The notes: a model not told the origin generated them from the sequence alone. A DNA stretch of 64,000 nt from Enterococcus malodoratus ATCC 43197 (GCF_000407185.1 NZ_KE136484.1:1-64000); one strand, 5' to 3'; counted from the stretch's first letter, positions 19,987 to 29,285 are shown. Numbers and translations are program-made.

Positions 19987-20146
19987 TTTTCGCGCTATTA
20001 TAAGAAGGTATCTGACAAAATGACAGCGATCACTTTGATCAGATATTAAATTTCGTTTAGAGCAATAAACAAATACTATTGTAATGAGACGATTTATGAG
20101 AAAATGACGGAAACCATACAGCTATGTAAAATTTTTGAGGTGCTAC

Positions 20147-21247
20147 ATGAGCAGAACAAAGAAAATCATCTTGATTGTCGTGGGAATAATCGTGATACTT
20201 GTCGGTGGTGCAACCGCCTACTTATTAAAAGTAAATAATGATGTTGATCAGGCAATCAGTAAAATGACCAAAAAGGTCAACTATAAAAGCAGCCGTTCAG
20301 ATGCAGTTGATTTGAAAAGTGAAGAACCTTTCTCAATTTTATTAATGGGCACAGACACGGGGGACAAGGGGAGAACGTACCAAGGTCGTTCAGATTCCAT
20401 GATGGTTGTGACCATCAATCCTAAGAAGAAACAGACATTGATGACTAGTCTAGACCGAGATATCTATACACAGATTGTCGGTTATAAGGGTGATGATGAT
20501 AATTATGTCGCAAAAGGTGATACTTATTATGATAAATTAAACGCCGCGTATTCGTTAGGCGGTACTAAGATGGCGATTGAGACTGTTCAAAAAATGATGG
20601 ATATTCCCATTGATCATTATGTTGAGATCAATATGAAAGGGTTAAAAACCTTAGTTGATGCTGTTGGCGGAATCGAGGTAGACAATAAAATCGATTTTAC
20701 TTTAGATGGTGTACATGTGAAGAAGGGCAAACAGGTCTTAGATGGCAGACATGCCTTGGAATACGTTCGAATGCGTCACGAGGATCCAAAAGGTGACGTG
20801 GGGCGGCAGGCGCGGCAGCGAGAAATTTTATCAAAAATTGTTCATAAAATGCTTTCGGTTAATTCAGTGACGAAGTATAAAAAATATTTGCATGCAGTAG
20901 AAGATTACGTGCGGACAGACTTGAGCTGGAGCGAAATGCTGACAGTGGCAAAAGATTACACACCGGCTGCAGAAAATATCAAACAGACGCAAGTTGAAGG
21001 CCAAGGTGAGATGATCAATGATATTTACTTCCAAGTATTAGGCTTAAAAAATCTATTGGAAGAACAGAACATCTTGAAGAAACAACTGGAGTTGCCTACG
21101 AAAAAGAAATTGCCGAATCTGGATGAGGAGGATGACAATCAACTCTTCTTTGATGATAGTGATGTAGATAAGATCAGTGCAGGCACACATTATGATTATA
21201 CTGGGTATGGAAAAATTATTTATCCAATTGATCCCGATAATTATTAG
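20147..21247 (+). CDS. LytR-CpsA-Psr (LCP) family cell-wall glycopolymer transferase
   Basis: LCP enzymes transfer teichoic acid or polysaccharide chains from lipid carriers to peptidoglycan outside the membrane. The 366-residue protein has a single N-terminal membrane anchor (KKIILIVVGIIVILVGGATAYLL) followed by the LCP domain with ILLMGTDTGDKG, GRSDSMMVVTINP and the catalytic-arginine region SLDRDIYTQIVG. KLNAAYSLGG and QARQREILSKIV are also family blocks. I take the ATG at 20147 (GAGGTG upstream) rather than the TTG at 20135 that lies on the ribosome binding site. The C-terminus is charged and probably extended. It is a single-gene unit with its own terminator. Confidence 0.88.
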   Translation: MSRTKKIILIVVGIIVILVGGATAYLLKVNNDVDQAISKMTKKVNYKSSRSDAVDLKSEEPFSILLMGTDTGDKGRTYQGRSDSMMVVTINPKKKQTLMTSLDRDIYTQIVGYKGDDDNYVAKGDTYYDKLNAAYSLGGTKMAIETVQKMMDIPIDHYVEINMKGLKTLVDAVGGIEVDNKIDFTLDGVHVKKGKQVLDGRHALEYVRMRHEDPKGDVGRQARQREILSKIVHKMLSVNSVTKYKKYLHAVEDYVRTDLSWSEMLTVAKDYTPAAENIKQTQVEGQGEMINDIYFQVLGLKNLLEEQNILKKQLELPTKKKLPNLDEEDDNQLFFDDSDVDKISAGTHYDYTGYGKIIYPIDPDNY

Positions 21248-21261
21248 GAATAATGAATGGC

Positions 21262-21301
21262 AAGAGAGCGCGACCTGAAATGGTCCGCTTTCTTTTTTTT
21301 T
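21262..21301 (+). terminator. Terminator of the LCP gene
   Basis: The stem AAGAGAGCG-c-GACC / GGTC-c-CGCTTTCTT is followed by T. Confidence 0.85.
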
Positions 21302-21323
21302 AGGAAGGAGTTGAGCAGAATCG

Positions 21324-21351
21324 TTTCAATTTTTCAAAAAATGGTTATGAT
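21324..21351 (+). promoter_or_regulatory. Candidate msrA promoter
   Basis: TTTCAA (21324-21329) and TATGAT (21346-21351) are separated by 16 bases, 24 bases before the msrA start codon. The -35 box is weak. Confidence 0.4.
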
Positions 21352-21374
21352 GAAAGCACAAGGGGGAGTATAAG

Positions 21375-21899
21375 ATGACAGAAGAAAAAGCAATATTTGC
21401 CGGCGGATGTTTCTGGTGTATGGTGAAACCCTTTGATCAAATGCCTGGTATTAAAAGCGTTGTTTCCGGGTACACTGGCGGACATGTACCCAATCCAACT
21501 TATGAAGAGGTCGGCAGCGGTACAACAGGTCATACGGAAGCTGTAGAAATTACTTTTGACCCGATGGTTATCTCATATCAGCAGTTAGTTGAGATTTATT
21601 GGCAGCAAACAGATCCTACCGATGCTTTTGGACAATTTGCCGATCGTGGGGATTCGTATCGTCCAGTGATTTTTTATTCTTCTCCAGAACAAAAAGAAAC
21701 GGCGGAAGCATCGAAGGAACGTTTGCAAAATAGTGGTCGTTTCAAAGATCCGATCGTTACTACGATTGAACCAGCACAAGCCTTTTATCCTGCAGAAGAT
21801 TACCACCAAGATTTTTATCGAAAAAATCCGGACCATTACAACGCGTATAGCGAAGGATCCGGACGTAAAGGCTTTATTCGTCAACATTGGAATGCCTAA
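21375..21899 (+). CDS. msrA: Peptide-methionine (S)-S-oxide reductase MsrA
   Basis: MsrA repairs oxidised methionine residues. The 174-residue protein has the catalytic motif GGCFWC near residue 10 and the downstream [24 protein letters not shown] and YHQDF blocks that shape the active site. GGGGGAG precedes the ATG. The coding end overlaps by four bases the end of the minus-strand prepilin-peptidase frame, so no terminator fits between them. Confidence 0.95.
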   Translation: MTEEKAIFAGGCFWCMVKPFDQMPGIKSVVSGYTGGHVPNPTYEEVGSGTTGHTEAVEITFDPMVISYQQLVEIYWQQTDPTDAFGQFADRGDSYRPVIFYSSPEQKETAEASKERLQNSGRFKDPIVTTIEPAQAFYPAEDYHQDFYRKNPDHYNAYSEGSGRKGFIRQHWNA

Positions 21900-22576
21900 C
21901 GATCTTTTAAAAGTATAAATAAAAGCCCAACAAATAAAAAAGGTACAAAAGGTAGCTGCTCGGGTATCTTTTTGCGCAAGGCCTGACAGCCGAAAAAAGT
22001 CAGACCACTGAACGAGGCAATAAATAAGACTTGTAAAAGTTCGTAACTAGATAAAAAGAAACTCCATAATCCAATTATCCAAAGATCTCCCAAACCTAAG
22101 CTGTTTGGGAGTATTTTTTGGCTAAGGTAGAACAAAGCACATATAATCAGCGGTTGAGTCCAAGAGAGTTGGAATAGAAAAGTTCCGCTAATCAATAAAA
22201 TAATTCCGGTTGACCAAAAGATAGACATTTCTACAATTAAAAAATCCCAATCGATTATGGCTAAAACCAATGAACTCAACACCCAAAATAACTGCCAAAG
22301 CTTGATCCAAGTAAAATTCTGTAAAAAGATTAAAAAGAGCAGACCGCAAAACAGCTCCAACCAGAAACTCCGTGTAGAGAATTTTTGCCGACAGTAAGTG
22401 CAATGAAAATTTTGACGTAATGCTGAAAATAATGGAATCATTTCGATAGGGCGGAGCTTATGCTTGCAATGATCACAATGAGAAGGTGGATAAAGTATAG
22501 ATTCGTTTCAAGGTATACGGGTGCAAACGACAGCCAAGAAAGATCCGATGACTGTGCCAAAAATGAAATGTATGAT
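21896..22576 (-). pseudogene. comC: Prepilin peptidase (ComC/PilD type), interrupted by an in-frame TGA
   Basis: Prepilin peptidases (A24 family) cleave and methylate pilins of the competence pseudopilus. The frame encodes the N-terminal segment FIFGTVIGSF and TRIP, then a TGA at 22510-22508, then continues in the same frame with NESILYPPSHCDHC, HCTYC and the membrane part with catalytic aspartates in LAIIDWDF and LGLGDL. Homologues read without a break through this RIP.xxSI..P..HC region. The codon 8 bases after the ribosome binding site GGGAGG is ATC (22576) rather than ATG, so the start may also be damaged. An ATG at 22441 would give 181 residues but loses the first CxxC pair and lacks a clear ribosome binding site. 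The product is probably inactive. Confidence 0.75.
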
Positions 22577-22647
22577 CGTGTTCACCTCCCTTTTTCAATA
22601 AGATACGAAAAAGAGGCAATTTCCCAGCATTTTCTTTGTGCTTTTGC

Positions 22648-22662
22648 CATAATTGTATTATG
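22648..22662 (+). promoter_or_regulatory. Inverted repeat over the dps -10 region
   Basis: CATAAT-TGT-ATTATG is a perfect 6-bp inverted repeat with a 3-base spacer, overlapping the candidate -10 box TATTAT (22656-22661), about 36 bases before dps. It resembles PerR/Fur-type A/T-rich operators but has a different spacing from the PerR box. Confidence 0.45.
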
Positions 22663-22697
22663 CTTTTAATGGAGTATAAATTAGGAGGTATGTAGGA

Positions 22698-23165
22698 ATG
22701 AAATTCGAAAAAACAAAAGAAGTATTGAACCAACTAGTTGCAGACTTGAGTCAAATGTCCATGGTCATTCACCAAACACATTGGTATATGCGCGGCCCTG
22801 GTTTCTTGACATTACACCCAATGATGGATGATTTCATGGATGACGTGAACGATCAATTGGACGAAATTTCAGAACGCTTAATTACTTTAGACGGTTCACC
22901 TTACTCAACATTACGTGAAATGGCTGACCAAACAAAAATCCCAGACGAAATCGGACGTTGGGATCGTACAATGGAAGAACGCTTAGCTACGCTTGTTGAA
23001 GGCTACCGCTATTTAGCAGACCTTTACCAAAAAGGAATCGACGTAACTGGTGAAGAAGGCGATGATCCAACACAAGATATCTTCATCGAATTCAAAACAG
23101 CGACTGAAAAACGCATTTGGATGATCCAAGCACACCTAGGAAAAGCTCCAGAAATTGATGCTTAA
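22698..23165 (+). CDS. dps: Dps-family ferritin-like DNA-protection protein
   Basis: Dps proteins form 12-subunit shells that oxidise and store iron, limiting hydrogen-peroxide damage. The 155-residue protein is of family length. It has the intersubunit ferroxidase residues: the histidine in IHQTHWYMRG (about residue 27-37) and the acidic DDFMDDVNDQLDEISERL (about 52-69). The AGGAGG ribosome binding site lies 8 to 13 bases before the ATG. Codon choice is strongly biased, which suggests high expression. An inverted repeat sits over its probable -10 region. Confidence 0.93.
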   Translation: MKFEKTKEVLNQLVADLSQMSMVIHQTHWYMRGPGFLTLHPMMDDFMDDVNDQLDEISERLITLDGSPYSTLREMADQTKIPDEIGRWDRTMEERLATLVEGYRYLADLYQKGIDVTGEEGDDPTQDIFIEFKTATEKRIWMIQAHLGKAPEIDA

Positions 23166-23173
23166 TTCAATTG

Positions 23174-23213
23174 AAAAGAGGCGCACATCTTTAATGATGT
23201 GTGCCTCTTTTTT
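23174..23213. terminator. Bidirectional terminator between dps and the PII-like gene
   Basis: The stem AAAGAGGCGCACATC / GATGTGTGCCTCTTT is followed by T, with an A-run on the other side. Confidence 0.92.
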
Positions 23214-23217
23214 CTTG

Positions 23218-23922
23218 TTATTGAGGAATATCAGTACTTAAACCAATGACGCCATCGACCGGAATGGAAATCAAAATCCCTTGTGCTTCACTAAGCAGAC
23301 CGCATTGTTCGCCAATGGCTTTCATGATTGCCATTTTTTTGTCTTGTTCTACTAAAATATAAACCATTTCTTTTTCAGGCTGAATACTGATGCCCCATTT
23401 TTTCATGGTTTCTTGCGAGTCTAGGCGACGCGCGTGGACAACAGTACCGCCAGCCGCGCCAGCAGCAGTGGCAGCAATCATGACTTCTTCACTGAACCCT
23501 TGGTTGATCGTCACCATTAGTAAACTGTATTTAGCATCTTGGATCATCTGCTTTTCCTCTCTCTCCATGTGTTTTTGGATTTTTTCATGCATTTCTGAAT
23601 CTAAAAGTTTCATGACATAGGTGCTCGCTCCAGAAATGGGGAAAGTAAAAGCACACCCTCTGTTTGGTTTATGAAGGCCTAAGCCTTCGCCCAAGGCCGC
23701 GAATAAATCTGGTACACATTTCTTTAATACAGGACAGACAAAGATCGCTTTTTCTGAGGAGCCTAAACCTAAATAGTCCATGACTTCATTGGTAGCGGTC
23801 CCTTCGCCCATACACAAATATTGGACCGGTGTATTTTGAGCATCAAAAATGGCATGGGCTTTTTTCTTATCTTTGTGGTCTATAATCAATATCAACATTC
23901 GAACTGCCGGTTTATTATGCAT
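23218..23922 (-). CDS. PII-like regulatory protein paired with a DUF1538 membrane protein
   Basis: This 234-residue protein appears to consist of two PII/GlnB-like halves (about 1-100, starting RMLILIIDHKDKKKAHAIF, and about 115-230, with LLMVTINQGFSEEVMIAA and AAGGTVVHAR). The second half keeps the GxAGGTVVxAR pattern of PII proteins. PII proteins sense small molecules and bind membrane transporters. The ATG overlaps the last codons of the upstream DUF1538 gene by 8 bases, so the pair is translationally coupled and probably works as sensor plus transporter. The start is uncertain (an ATG at 23955 and one at 23901 are also in frame). Confidence 0.7.
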   Translation of the reverse strand: MHNKPAVRMLILIIDHKDKKKAHAIFDAQNTPVQYLCMGEGTATNEVMDYLGLGSSEKAIFVCPVLKKCVPDLFAALGEGLGLHKPNRGCAFTFPISGASTYVMKLLDSEMHEKIQKHMEREEKQMIQDAKYSLLMVTINQGFSEEVMIAATAAGAAGGTVVHARRLDSQETMKKWGISIQPEKEMVYILVEQDKKMAIMKAIGEQCGLLSEAQGILISIPVDGVIGLSTDIPQ

Positions 23923-25444
23923 CCTCTTCAGTGTCCTCCCATTCTTCAATTTCATTAAGTTCTTCTATAGCCAAATCAGCTTCTTGAGCAGCCTTATTTT
24001 CTTGCCACTTATAAACGATCCCCATGATCTGAATAGCAATCAACGGCGTCAATGCAACAAGCGCGACTACACCGAAAGCATCGGCCATGATATTTCCATC
24101 TAACGCTTCACTGACTCCGATACAAAGAGGAAGCAGAAACGTGCTGGTCATCGGTCCGCTAGCAACACCGCCGGAGTCAAAGGCGATCCCGATAAATATT
24201 TTAGGAACGAATCTGGAAAGGAGCAGCGCGATAAGATAGCCAGGGATTATGATCCAATAAATACTAACGCCAGTAATAGAACGCATCATAGCAAGCCCAA
24301 CACTGACTGCGACTCCAATGGAAAGACACAAGTTCATGGCAGAGGCTGAAATCGATCCGCCAGTGACGTTTTCGACTTGATGATTCAACACTTGAATAGC
24401 CGGTTCGGCTTTTACGATAAAATAGCCGATCAACATCCCAATTGGAATCAACAGCCACTTATATTTACTTGCGGCCAGTTCTCCGCCAAGCAGGCTTCCG
24501 ACCGGCGCAAATCCGATACTTACACCAGTTAGAAAGAGTACGAGTCCAATATAGGTATAAATAAGGCCGACGATCATTCGGATGTATTGTCTGTGATGGT
24601 AACGACGACTGATAAGCTGAAAAACAAAAAATAAGAACGCGATCGGCAGCATAGAGATGAAAACCTCTTTAGCAAAATGAGGCAGTTCCAGCATGAACTC
24701 ACGCATGACATCTTGGGTGGTGCTTACATTAAGAAATTCTGTCGGCGTATAAGCAGCATCTGTGGGCTGAAAGAAAATACCTAACAGCAACACCGCTAAA
24801 ATAGGGCCGATACTGGAAATCGCTACTAAACCAAAGCTGTCGTCGGAGGCGTGCTTATCGCTACGAACGGATGCAAGCCCGACCCCTAAAGCCAGGATGA
24901 ACGGCACAGTAATTGGTCCAGTAGTAGCCCCTCCTGAGTCGAAAGCTACAGGCACGAAATCATTGGGTGTTAGAAAGGAGAGTAAGATGACAACAGAGTA
25001 TAGCACCGTCAGTATGAGGGATAGATTGATTTTGAACAAGATTCGTAAAACGGCGATCGTTAAACAAATACCGACCCCAACGGCTACAGTCCAAACCAAT
25101 AAATTACTGGGAATAGCAGGCATTTGATCTGCCAATACTTGCAGATCAGGCTCTGCAATAGTAATAACAGCTCCGATAATGAAAACACTGAAGGCCAGTA
25201 TACCTATTTTTTTACTTTTTGAAAGCTGAATACCCATTCCTTCACCAAGGGGTGTCATGGACATCTCTGCACCTAATTGGAAGAACCCCATGCCAATGAT
25301 CAGCATAACAGCTCCCATTAAAAACATCGCGAAGGTTCCTATTTCCATAGGGACCAAAAAAACACTAACGGCTAGAACGGTAATTGTGATCGGCAGAACG
25401 GCCGACAAAGACTCTGAAATATTTTCTTTTAGTTTTTGATTCAT
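23915..25444 (-). CDS. DUF1538 family multi-pass membrane protein (putative transporter)
   Basis: The 509-residue protein has about 12 hydrophobic segments and an internal duplication: the segment FDSGGATTGPITVPFILALGVG in the first half recurs as FDSGGVASGPMTSTFLLPLCIG in the second half. This repeated FDSGG-(A/S)-GP motif is the hallmark of DUF1538. Substrate is unknown; the coupled PII-like gene suggests ligand-regulated transport. The ATG follows AAGGAGTGAATCG. The C-terminal tail is strongly acidic (EELNEIEEWEDTEEDA). Confidence 0.8.
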   Translation of the reverse strand: MNQKLKENISESLSAVLPITITVLAVSVFLVPMEIGTFAMFLMGAVMLIIGMGFFQLGAEMSMTPLGEGMGIQLSKSKKIGILAFSVFIIGAVITIAEPDLQVLADQMPAIPSNLLVWTVAVGVGICLTIAVLRILFKINLSLILTVLYSVVILLSFLTPNDFVPVAFDSGGATTGPITVPFILALGVGLASVRSDKHASDDSFGLVAISSIGPILAVLLLGIFFQPTDAAYTPTEFLNVSTTQDVMREFMLELPHFAKEVFISMLPIAFLFFVFQLISRRYHHRQYIRMIVGLIYTYIGLVLFLTGVSIGFAPVGSLLGGELAASKYKWLLIPIGMLIGYFIVKAEPAIQVLNHQVENVTGGSISASAMNLCLSIGVAVSVGLAMMRSITGVSIYWIIIPGYLIALLLSRFVPKIFIGIAFDSGGVASGPMTSTFLLPLCIGVSEALDGNIMADAFGVVALVALTPLIAIQIMGIVYKWQENKAAQEADLAIEELNEIEEWEDTEEDA

Positions 25445-25541
25445 CGATTCACTCCTTTTTCTTTTCTATCTGGAGGAAGGTTGTCTATACAGACTGTTTG
25501 TACCTAAAAGTCATATTTCCTCTTTAGTGAATAAGCTATTT

Positions 25542-26291
25542 TCAATTATCAGTGACCCGTAAAGCATAGGAATCAAGTAAAATTCGTGCAATGATCTGCA
25601 ACGGCAATCGCGAACGAACCTCATAATCAGGAAAGTAAGAACCTTCGGATTTGAAACCAACCAAAGCGATCTCACAATAATTCATCAAGCTGGAAGAGTT
25701 ATTTGCCGTCAGCAAAATTGAACCGATTTCCGCGTCGTAGCAATTTTTAGCTGCGACGACGAGTTCTTTGGTTTCGCCGTTTAGAGAAATAAAGATCACG
25801 ATGTCGCGCTTATTGAGCTTACGACTGATATTTTTAATGATCTCTGGATCGGTATGCATCTGACAGTTTTTACCAGTCAATTGAAACTTCACCATCATTT
25901 CCTGTCCGATCATCTCTGAAAAACCCCGCGCAAAAATAATCACTCGTTCCGCGAACTTGATCTTTTGGATCGCATCTTCAATATTGCCGATCTCCATCAT
26001 GTTGATCGTACGAACGACCTCTTGTTCATTTTTTAGAATCGCTCGCCGAATTCCTTTATCGACCTTATCTAATGAAGAAAAATTAATATTTTTATTCTCT
26101 TGCTCCTTTAAATGGTGCTTAAAGGCGGTGAATCCTTCGTACCCCTTCTTTTTCATCGTGCGGACGATCGTTGCTGTCGAAACATTGGCTTGCTCGCTAA
26201 GTTTGACGATGGAGTAATTAGGAATCTCAAGAATATGGCTTTCAATAAAATCCCAGAGGTATTGTTCAGTGTCGCTTAACTTATGTTCCAT
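25542..26291 (-). CDS. MurR/RpiR family transcriptional regulator
   Basis: RpiR regulators sense sugar phosphates. The 249-residue protein has an N-terminal helix-turn-helix (IVKLSEQANVSTATIVRTMKK) and a C-terminal SIS domain (RVIIFARGFSEMIGQE, DIVIFISLNGETKELVVAAK) that binds the phosphosugar. It is divergent from the ketose PTS operon at 26439, with a 147-base shared control region, so it is the likely local regulator of that operon. Confidence 0.88.
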   Translation of the reverse strand: MEHKLSDTEQYLWDFIESHILEIPNYSIVKLSEQANVSTATIVRTMKKKGYEGFTAFKHHLKEQENKNINFSSLDKVDKGIRRAILKNEQEVVRTINMMEIGNIEDAIQKIKFAERVIIFARGFSEMIGQEMMVKFQLTGKNCQMHTDPEIIKNISRKLNKRDIVIFISLNGETKELVVAAKNCYDAEIGSILLTANNSSSLMNYCEIALVGFKSEGSYFPDYEVRSRLPLQIIARILLDSYALRVTDN

Positions 26292-26352
26292 GGTCTCAAT
26301 AACCTTCTTTCAACATATCACTAGTTAAAAAGTATCACGTTTCGTAAAAAGA

Positions 26353-26397
26353 TGTAAAGCTTTTCAGGAAATTGACCGGAATGTGAAAACCTTTTCG
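26353..26397. promoter_or_regulatory. Candidate operators between rpiR-type gene and PTS operon
   Basis: Two related near-palindromes lie 31 bases apart: TGTAAAGCTTTTCA (26353-26366) and TGAAAACCTTTTCG (26384-26397). Both resemble RpiR or CcpA (cre) sites; each differs from a cre consensus at two positions. No strong promoter was found nearby. Confidence 0.4.
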
Positions 26398-26438
26398 GTG
26401 AGTCATGCCCCATAATAAAGACAAGGAGGTCATCACTC

Positions 26439-27389
26439 ATGTCTATCTATACATGCACTATGAATTTAGCGATTGATCTATTTATTGAAACCGACACAAT
26501 GAATCCTTTTACTGTAAATCGAACGAAGGATGATGATATCCAAGCAAATGGAAAAGGAGTGAATGTCTCACTCATATTAAAGATGCTGGGCGTCGCCACC
26601 ACAGCATTAGGATTTCGGGCGGGTTTTACAGGAAATTATATCGAGGATTACTTGCACGAAAAAGTGATTTCTACAGATTTTATTGAGGTTCCAGGGATGA
26701 CTCGTATCAATGTATTCACGCAAGTTAATCAGACACAGGAGGAATACAAGCTAGTCAATCAAGGACCGGAAATACCGATGGAAAAGGTTCAAGCCTTTTT
26801 AGAACAGATTAAGGGGTTGCAAGCGGGGGATCATCTCTGTATCTCAGGGAGTTTGCCAAGAGGAGTGGAGCCAAAGATACTTGTTGAAATCAGCCGCATC
26901 TGCCATGAGCGAGATGTTCACTTGATCATTGACAGCAGTTATCAGGAAGTGATGGATTGTTTGCCTTATCAACCGTTTTTGCTAAAGCCGAATGAAGAGG
27001 AATTGGAGTCTTGGTTTGGACAAGTGATCGATACAGAAGAAGCCTATTTATTTTATGGGCAGCAGTTATTAGCAGCAGGCGCGCAAAATGTGTTGTTATC
27101 TCTTGGTGGAGAAGGAGCCATTTTTTTCACACAAAATAAAATTATTCGAGGAAATTCGCCAAAAGGGAAAGTAGTCAACACAGCTTGTGCCGGAGACACG
27201 TTGTTGGGAACATTTCTAGCGGGGTATTTGACAGATCAGCCGCTGGAAGATACGTTGCGAAAGAGTTTAGCGGCAGGAAGCTCAACGGCTTTTCGCAAAG
27301 GACTGACTGATTTTTCGGATGTGGATGAGTTAAGCAAAGAAATTGAAATCAAAGAAGAGAGGGTAAAAACATGGGGAATTATCAATTAA
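26439..27389 (+). CDS. 1-phosphofructokinase-type hexose-phosphate kinase (PfkB family)
   Basis: This 316-residue PfkB kinase should phosphorylate a ketose 1-phosphate at C6. The start YTCTMNLAIDLFIE, the substrate-binding NGKGVNVSLILKMLG (about residue 38-52) and the C-terminal ATP/anion-hole motif NTACAGDTLLGTFLAG (about 248) are the FruK/LacC hallmarks. Cys replaces the common Gly in GAGD. AAGGAGG precedes the ATG. It overlaps the next PTS gene by 19 bases. Given the LacD aldolase at the operon end, the substrate may be tagatose 1-phosphate rather than fructose 1-phosphate. Confidence 0.85.
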   Translation: MSIYTCTMNLAIDLFIETDTMNPFTVNRTKDDDIQANGKGVNVSLILKMLGVATTALGFRAGFTGNYIEDYLHEKVISTDFIEVPGMTRINVFTQVNQTQEEYKLVNQGPEIPMEKVQAFLEQIKGLQAGDHLCISGSLPRGVEPKILVEISRICHERDVHLIIDSSYQEVMDCLPYQPFLLKPNEEELESWFGQVIDTEEAYLFYGQQLLAAGAQNVLLSLGGEGAIFFTQNKIIRGNSPKGKVVNTACAGDTLLGTFLAGYLTDQPLEDTLRKSLAAGSSTAFRKGLTDFSDVDELSKEIEIKEERVKTWGIIN

Positions 27390-28813
27390 TAGCAGCAACA
27401 GGCTGTCCGACAGGAATTGCACACACATACATGGCTCAAGAGGCTCTGGAACAGGCGGCTAAGAAAAAAGGGGTCACGATCAAAGTCGAAACGCATGGGC
27501 AAATCGGTGTTGAGAATGAGTTAACAGCGGAAGAGATCAAAAATGCAGATGCCGTGATTATTGCCGCAGATAAAGATGTTCATCCGGAACGCTTCGCGGG
27601 AAAACGAATTATCGATGTTTCCGTTAGTACGGGGATCAAGGATGCGGAGCGCTTGATTGATGATGCATTGGCTGGAAAAGGTTCGATTGCAGCAGAGAAT
27701 GATGCCGTGGATGCTTTAGAACAGGAAACAGGGAGTAATACTAGTTTTGGTCGCAGTATTTATAAAAATCTGATGAACGGCGTTTCGCACATGCTGCCTT
27801 TTGTAGTTGCAGGCGGGGTGTTGATTGCCATTTCCTTTGCCGTTTGGGGGATTTATTCATTTGATCCCGATAATGCGCAGTATAACGCTACAGCCGCAAT
27901 GCTAAAAGCAGTCGGTGATGCAGCAATGGGCATGATGGTTCCCGTGTTGGCCGCATACATTGCTGAAGGAATCGCAAAACGGCCGGGATTAGTCGTTGGT
28001 TTTGTCGGCGGGATTGTCGCGATGAATGGCGGTACTGGATTCTTAGGCGGAATTTTAGCCGGATTCTTAGCTGGATACTTCATTTTATTCTTGCAAAAAA
28101 TCTTAGATGTTTTACCAAAACAGCTGGATGGCTTGAAGGCAATCTTCTTATATCCAGTCATTGGTGTAGCGGTTATTGGGATCGTTATGTCTTTATTGGC
28201 GGGGCCAATGAAAGCAGTTAACGAAGGAATGATGAGCTTCTTAGCGGGATTTGAAAATTCGAATCCGTTGATTCTTGGTGTAGTAGTGGGATGTATGTGT
28301 GCCTTTGACATGGGCGGACCAATCAATAAGGCAGCTTATGTAACGGGCACGGCGTTATTGGCGCAAGGCAATACAACCTTCATGGCCGGTGTTTCAGCAG
28401 CGTGTATCGCGCCGCCGTTGATTACAGGGTTTGCGACATTGTTCTTTGGAAAATATTTCGATACGAATGACCGCAATGCTGGATTGGTTAACTTTATTTT
28501 GGGCTCGACACATATTACTGAAGGTGCGATTCCATTCGCAGCAAAAGATCCAATTCGCGTACTGCCAACAATGATGCTAGGTTCGTCGATCGCAGCGGTC
28601 TTAACATATATGTTTGGTGTACAAGTACCTGCTCCTCATGGCGGATTCCTAGTGCTGCCAGTCGTGACTGGTAAACTCCAATGGGTGTTTTCGATTCTGA
28701 TTGGTTCGATCGTCGGCGGCGTAATTTTAGGCTTTATCCAAAAGAGCAGTGTTGCTGCGAAAGAAAAGAAAGCGAACGCCGAACAAGCAGATAAATCGGT
28801 AATCACAGAATAG
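27371..28813 (+). CDS. Fructose-type PTS transporter subunit IIBC
   Basis: This component imports and phosphorylates a ketose at C1. The IIB domain (about 1-105) has the phospho-cysteine at residue 12 in TGCPTGIAHTYMA. A linker leads to the fructose-family IIC membrane domain (about 128-470) with FGRSIYKNLMNGVSHMLPFVVAGGVL and about nine hydrophobic segments, including NKAAYVTG and the STHITEGAIPFA signature. IIA is encoded separately downstream. The start lies inside the kinase gene after GAGAGGG. Confidence 0.92.
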   Translation: MGNYQLIAATGCPTGIAHTYMAQEALEQAAKKKGVTIKVETHGQIGVENELTAEEIKNADAVIIAADKDVHPERFAGKRIIDVSVSTGIKDAERLIDDALAGKGSIAAENDAVDALEQETGSNTSFGRSIYKNLMNGVSHMLPFVVAGGVLIAISFAVWGIYSFDPDNAQYNATAAMLKAVGDAAMGMMVPVLAAYIAEGIAKRPGLVVGFVGGIVAMNGGTGFLGGILAGFLAGYFILFLQKILDVLPKQLDGLKAIFLYPVIGVAVIGIVMSLLAGPMKAVNEGMMSFLAGFENSNPLILGVVVGCMCAFDMGGPINKAAYVTGTALLAQGNTTFMAGVSAACIAPPLITGFATLFFGKYFDTNDRNAGLVNFILGSTHITEGAIPFAAKDPIRVLPTMMLGSSIAAVLTYMFGVQVPAPHGGFLVLPVVTGKLQWVFSILIGSIVGGVILGFIQKSSVAAKEKKANAEQADKSVITE

Positions 28814-28826
28814 CGAGGGATCAAGA

Positions 28827-29285
28827 ATGGGAATTATTCAAGAAGAAAAAATCTTTTTAAATCAAACAATGACCACGCAAGAAGAAGTCTTTGAATTTTT
28901 AGCTAGGCAAGCAAAAGGTTTAGCGATCTCAGAGGATGAACAGCAGGTCTATCAAAAACTTGTTGAACGAGAAAATGAAGGGACCACCGGCATGATGGAT
29001 GGCTTTGCGATTCCTCATGCAAAGGATCAGTCAATCAGTGAACCGAGTATCATCATTGTAACGCTGGCTGAAGGGATTGAATGGAACAGCTTGGACGGTC
29101 AATCAATCAATTTTGTGATTGCGCTGTTTATCCCGGATTCAGAGGCGGGCACAACACACTTGAAATTACTATCAGCGGTCGCACGGTTGTTGATGAGAAA
29201 TGAAGTAACGGAAAAATTAAAGACAGCCCAAACAAAAACGGAAATCGCAACACTACTAAATGAAAAAATAGGTGAGAATGAATGA
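28827..29285 (+). CDS. Fructose-type PTS subunit IIA
   Basis: This 152-residue phosphocarrier receives phosphate from HPr and passes it to IIB. The active histidine is residue 64 in GFAIPHAKD, with the family pattern [13 protein letters not shown] before it. GAGGG precedes the ATG, 13 bases after the IIBC stop. The stop codon overlaps the ATG of the aldolase gene. Confidence 0.9.
   Translation: MGIIQEEKIFLNQTMTTQEEVFEFLARQAKGLAISEDEQQVYQKLVERENEGTTGMMDGFAIPHAKDQSISEPSIIIVTLAEGIEWNSLDGQSINFVIALFIPDSEAGTTHLKLLSAVARLLMRNEVTEKLKTAQTKTEIATLLNEKIGENE

Noticed and set aside
22473-22733. 86-codon minus-strand frame across the dps start
   Set aside because: It is out of frame with the prepilin-peptidase sequence in the same place, has no family features and overlaps the dps control region.
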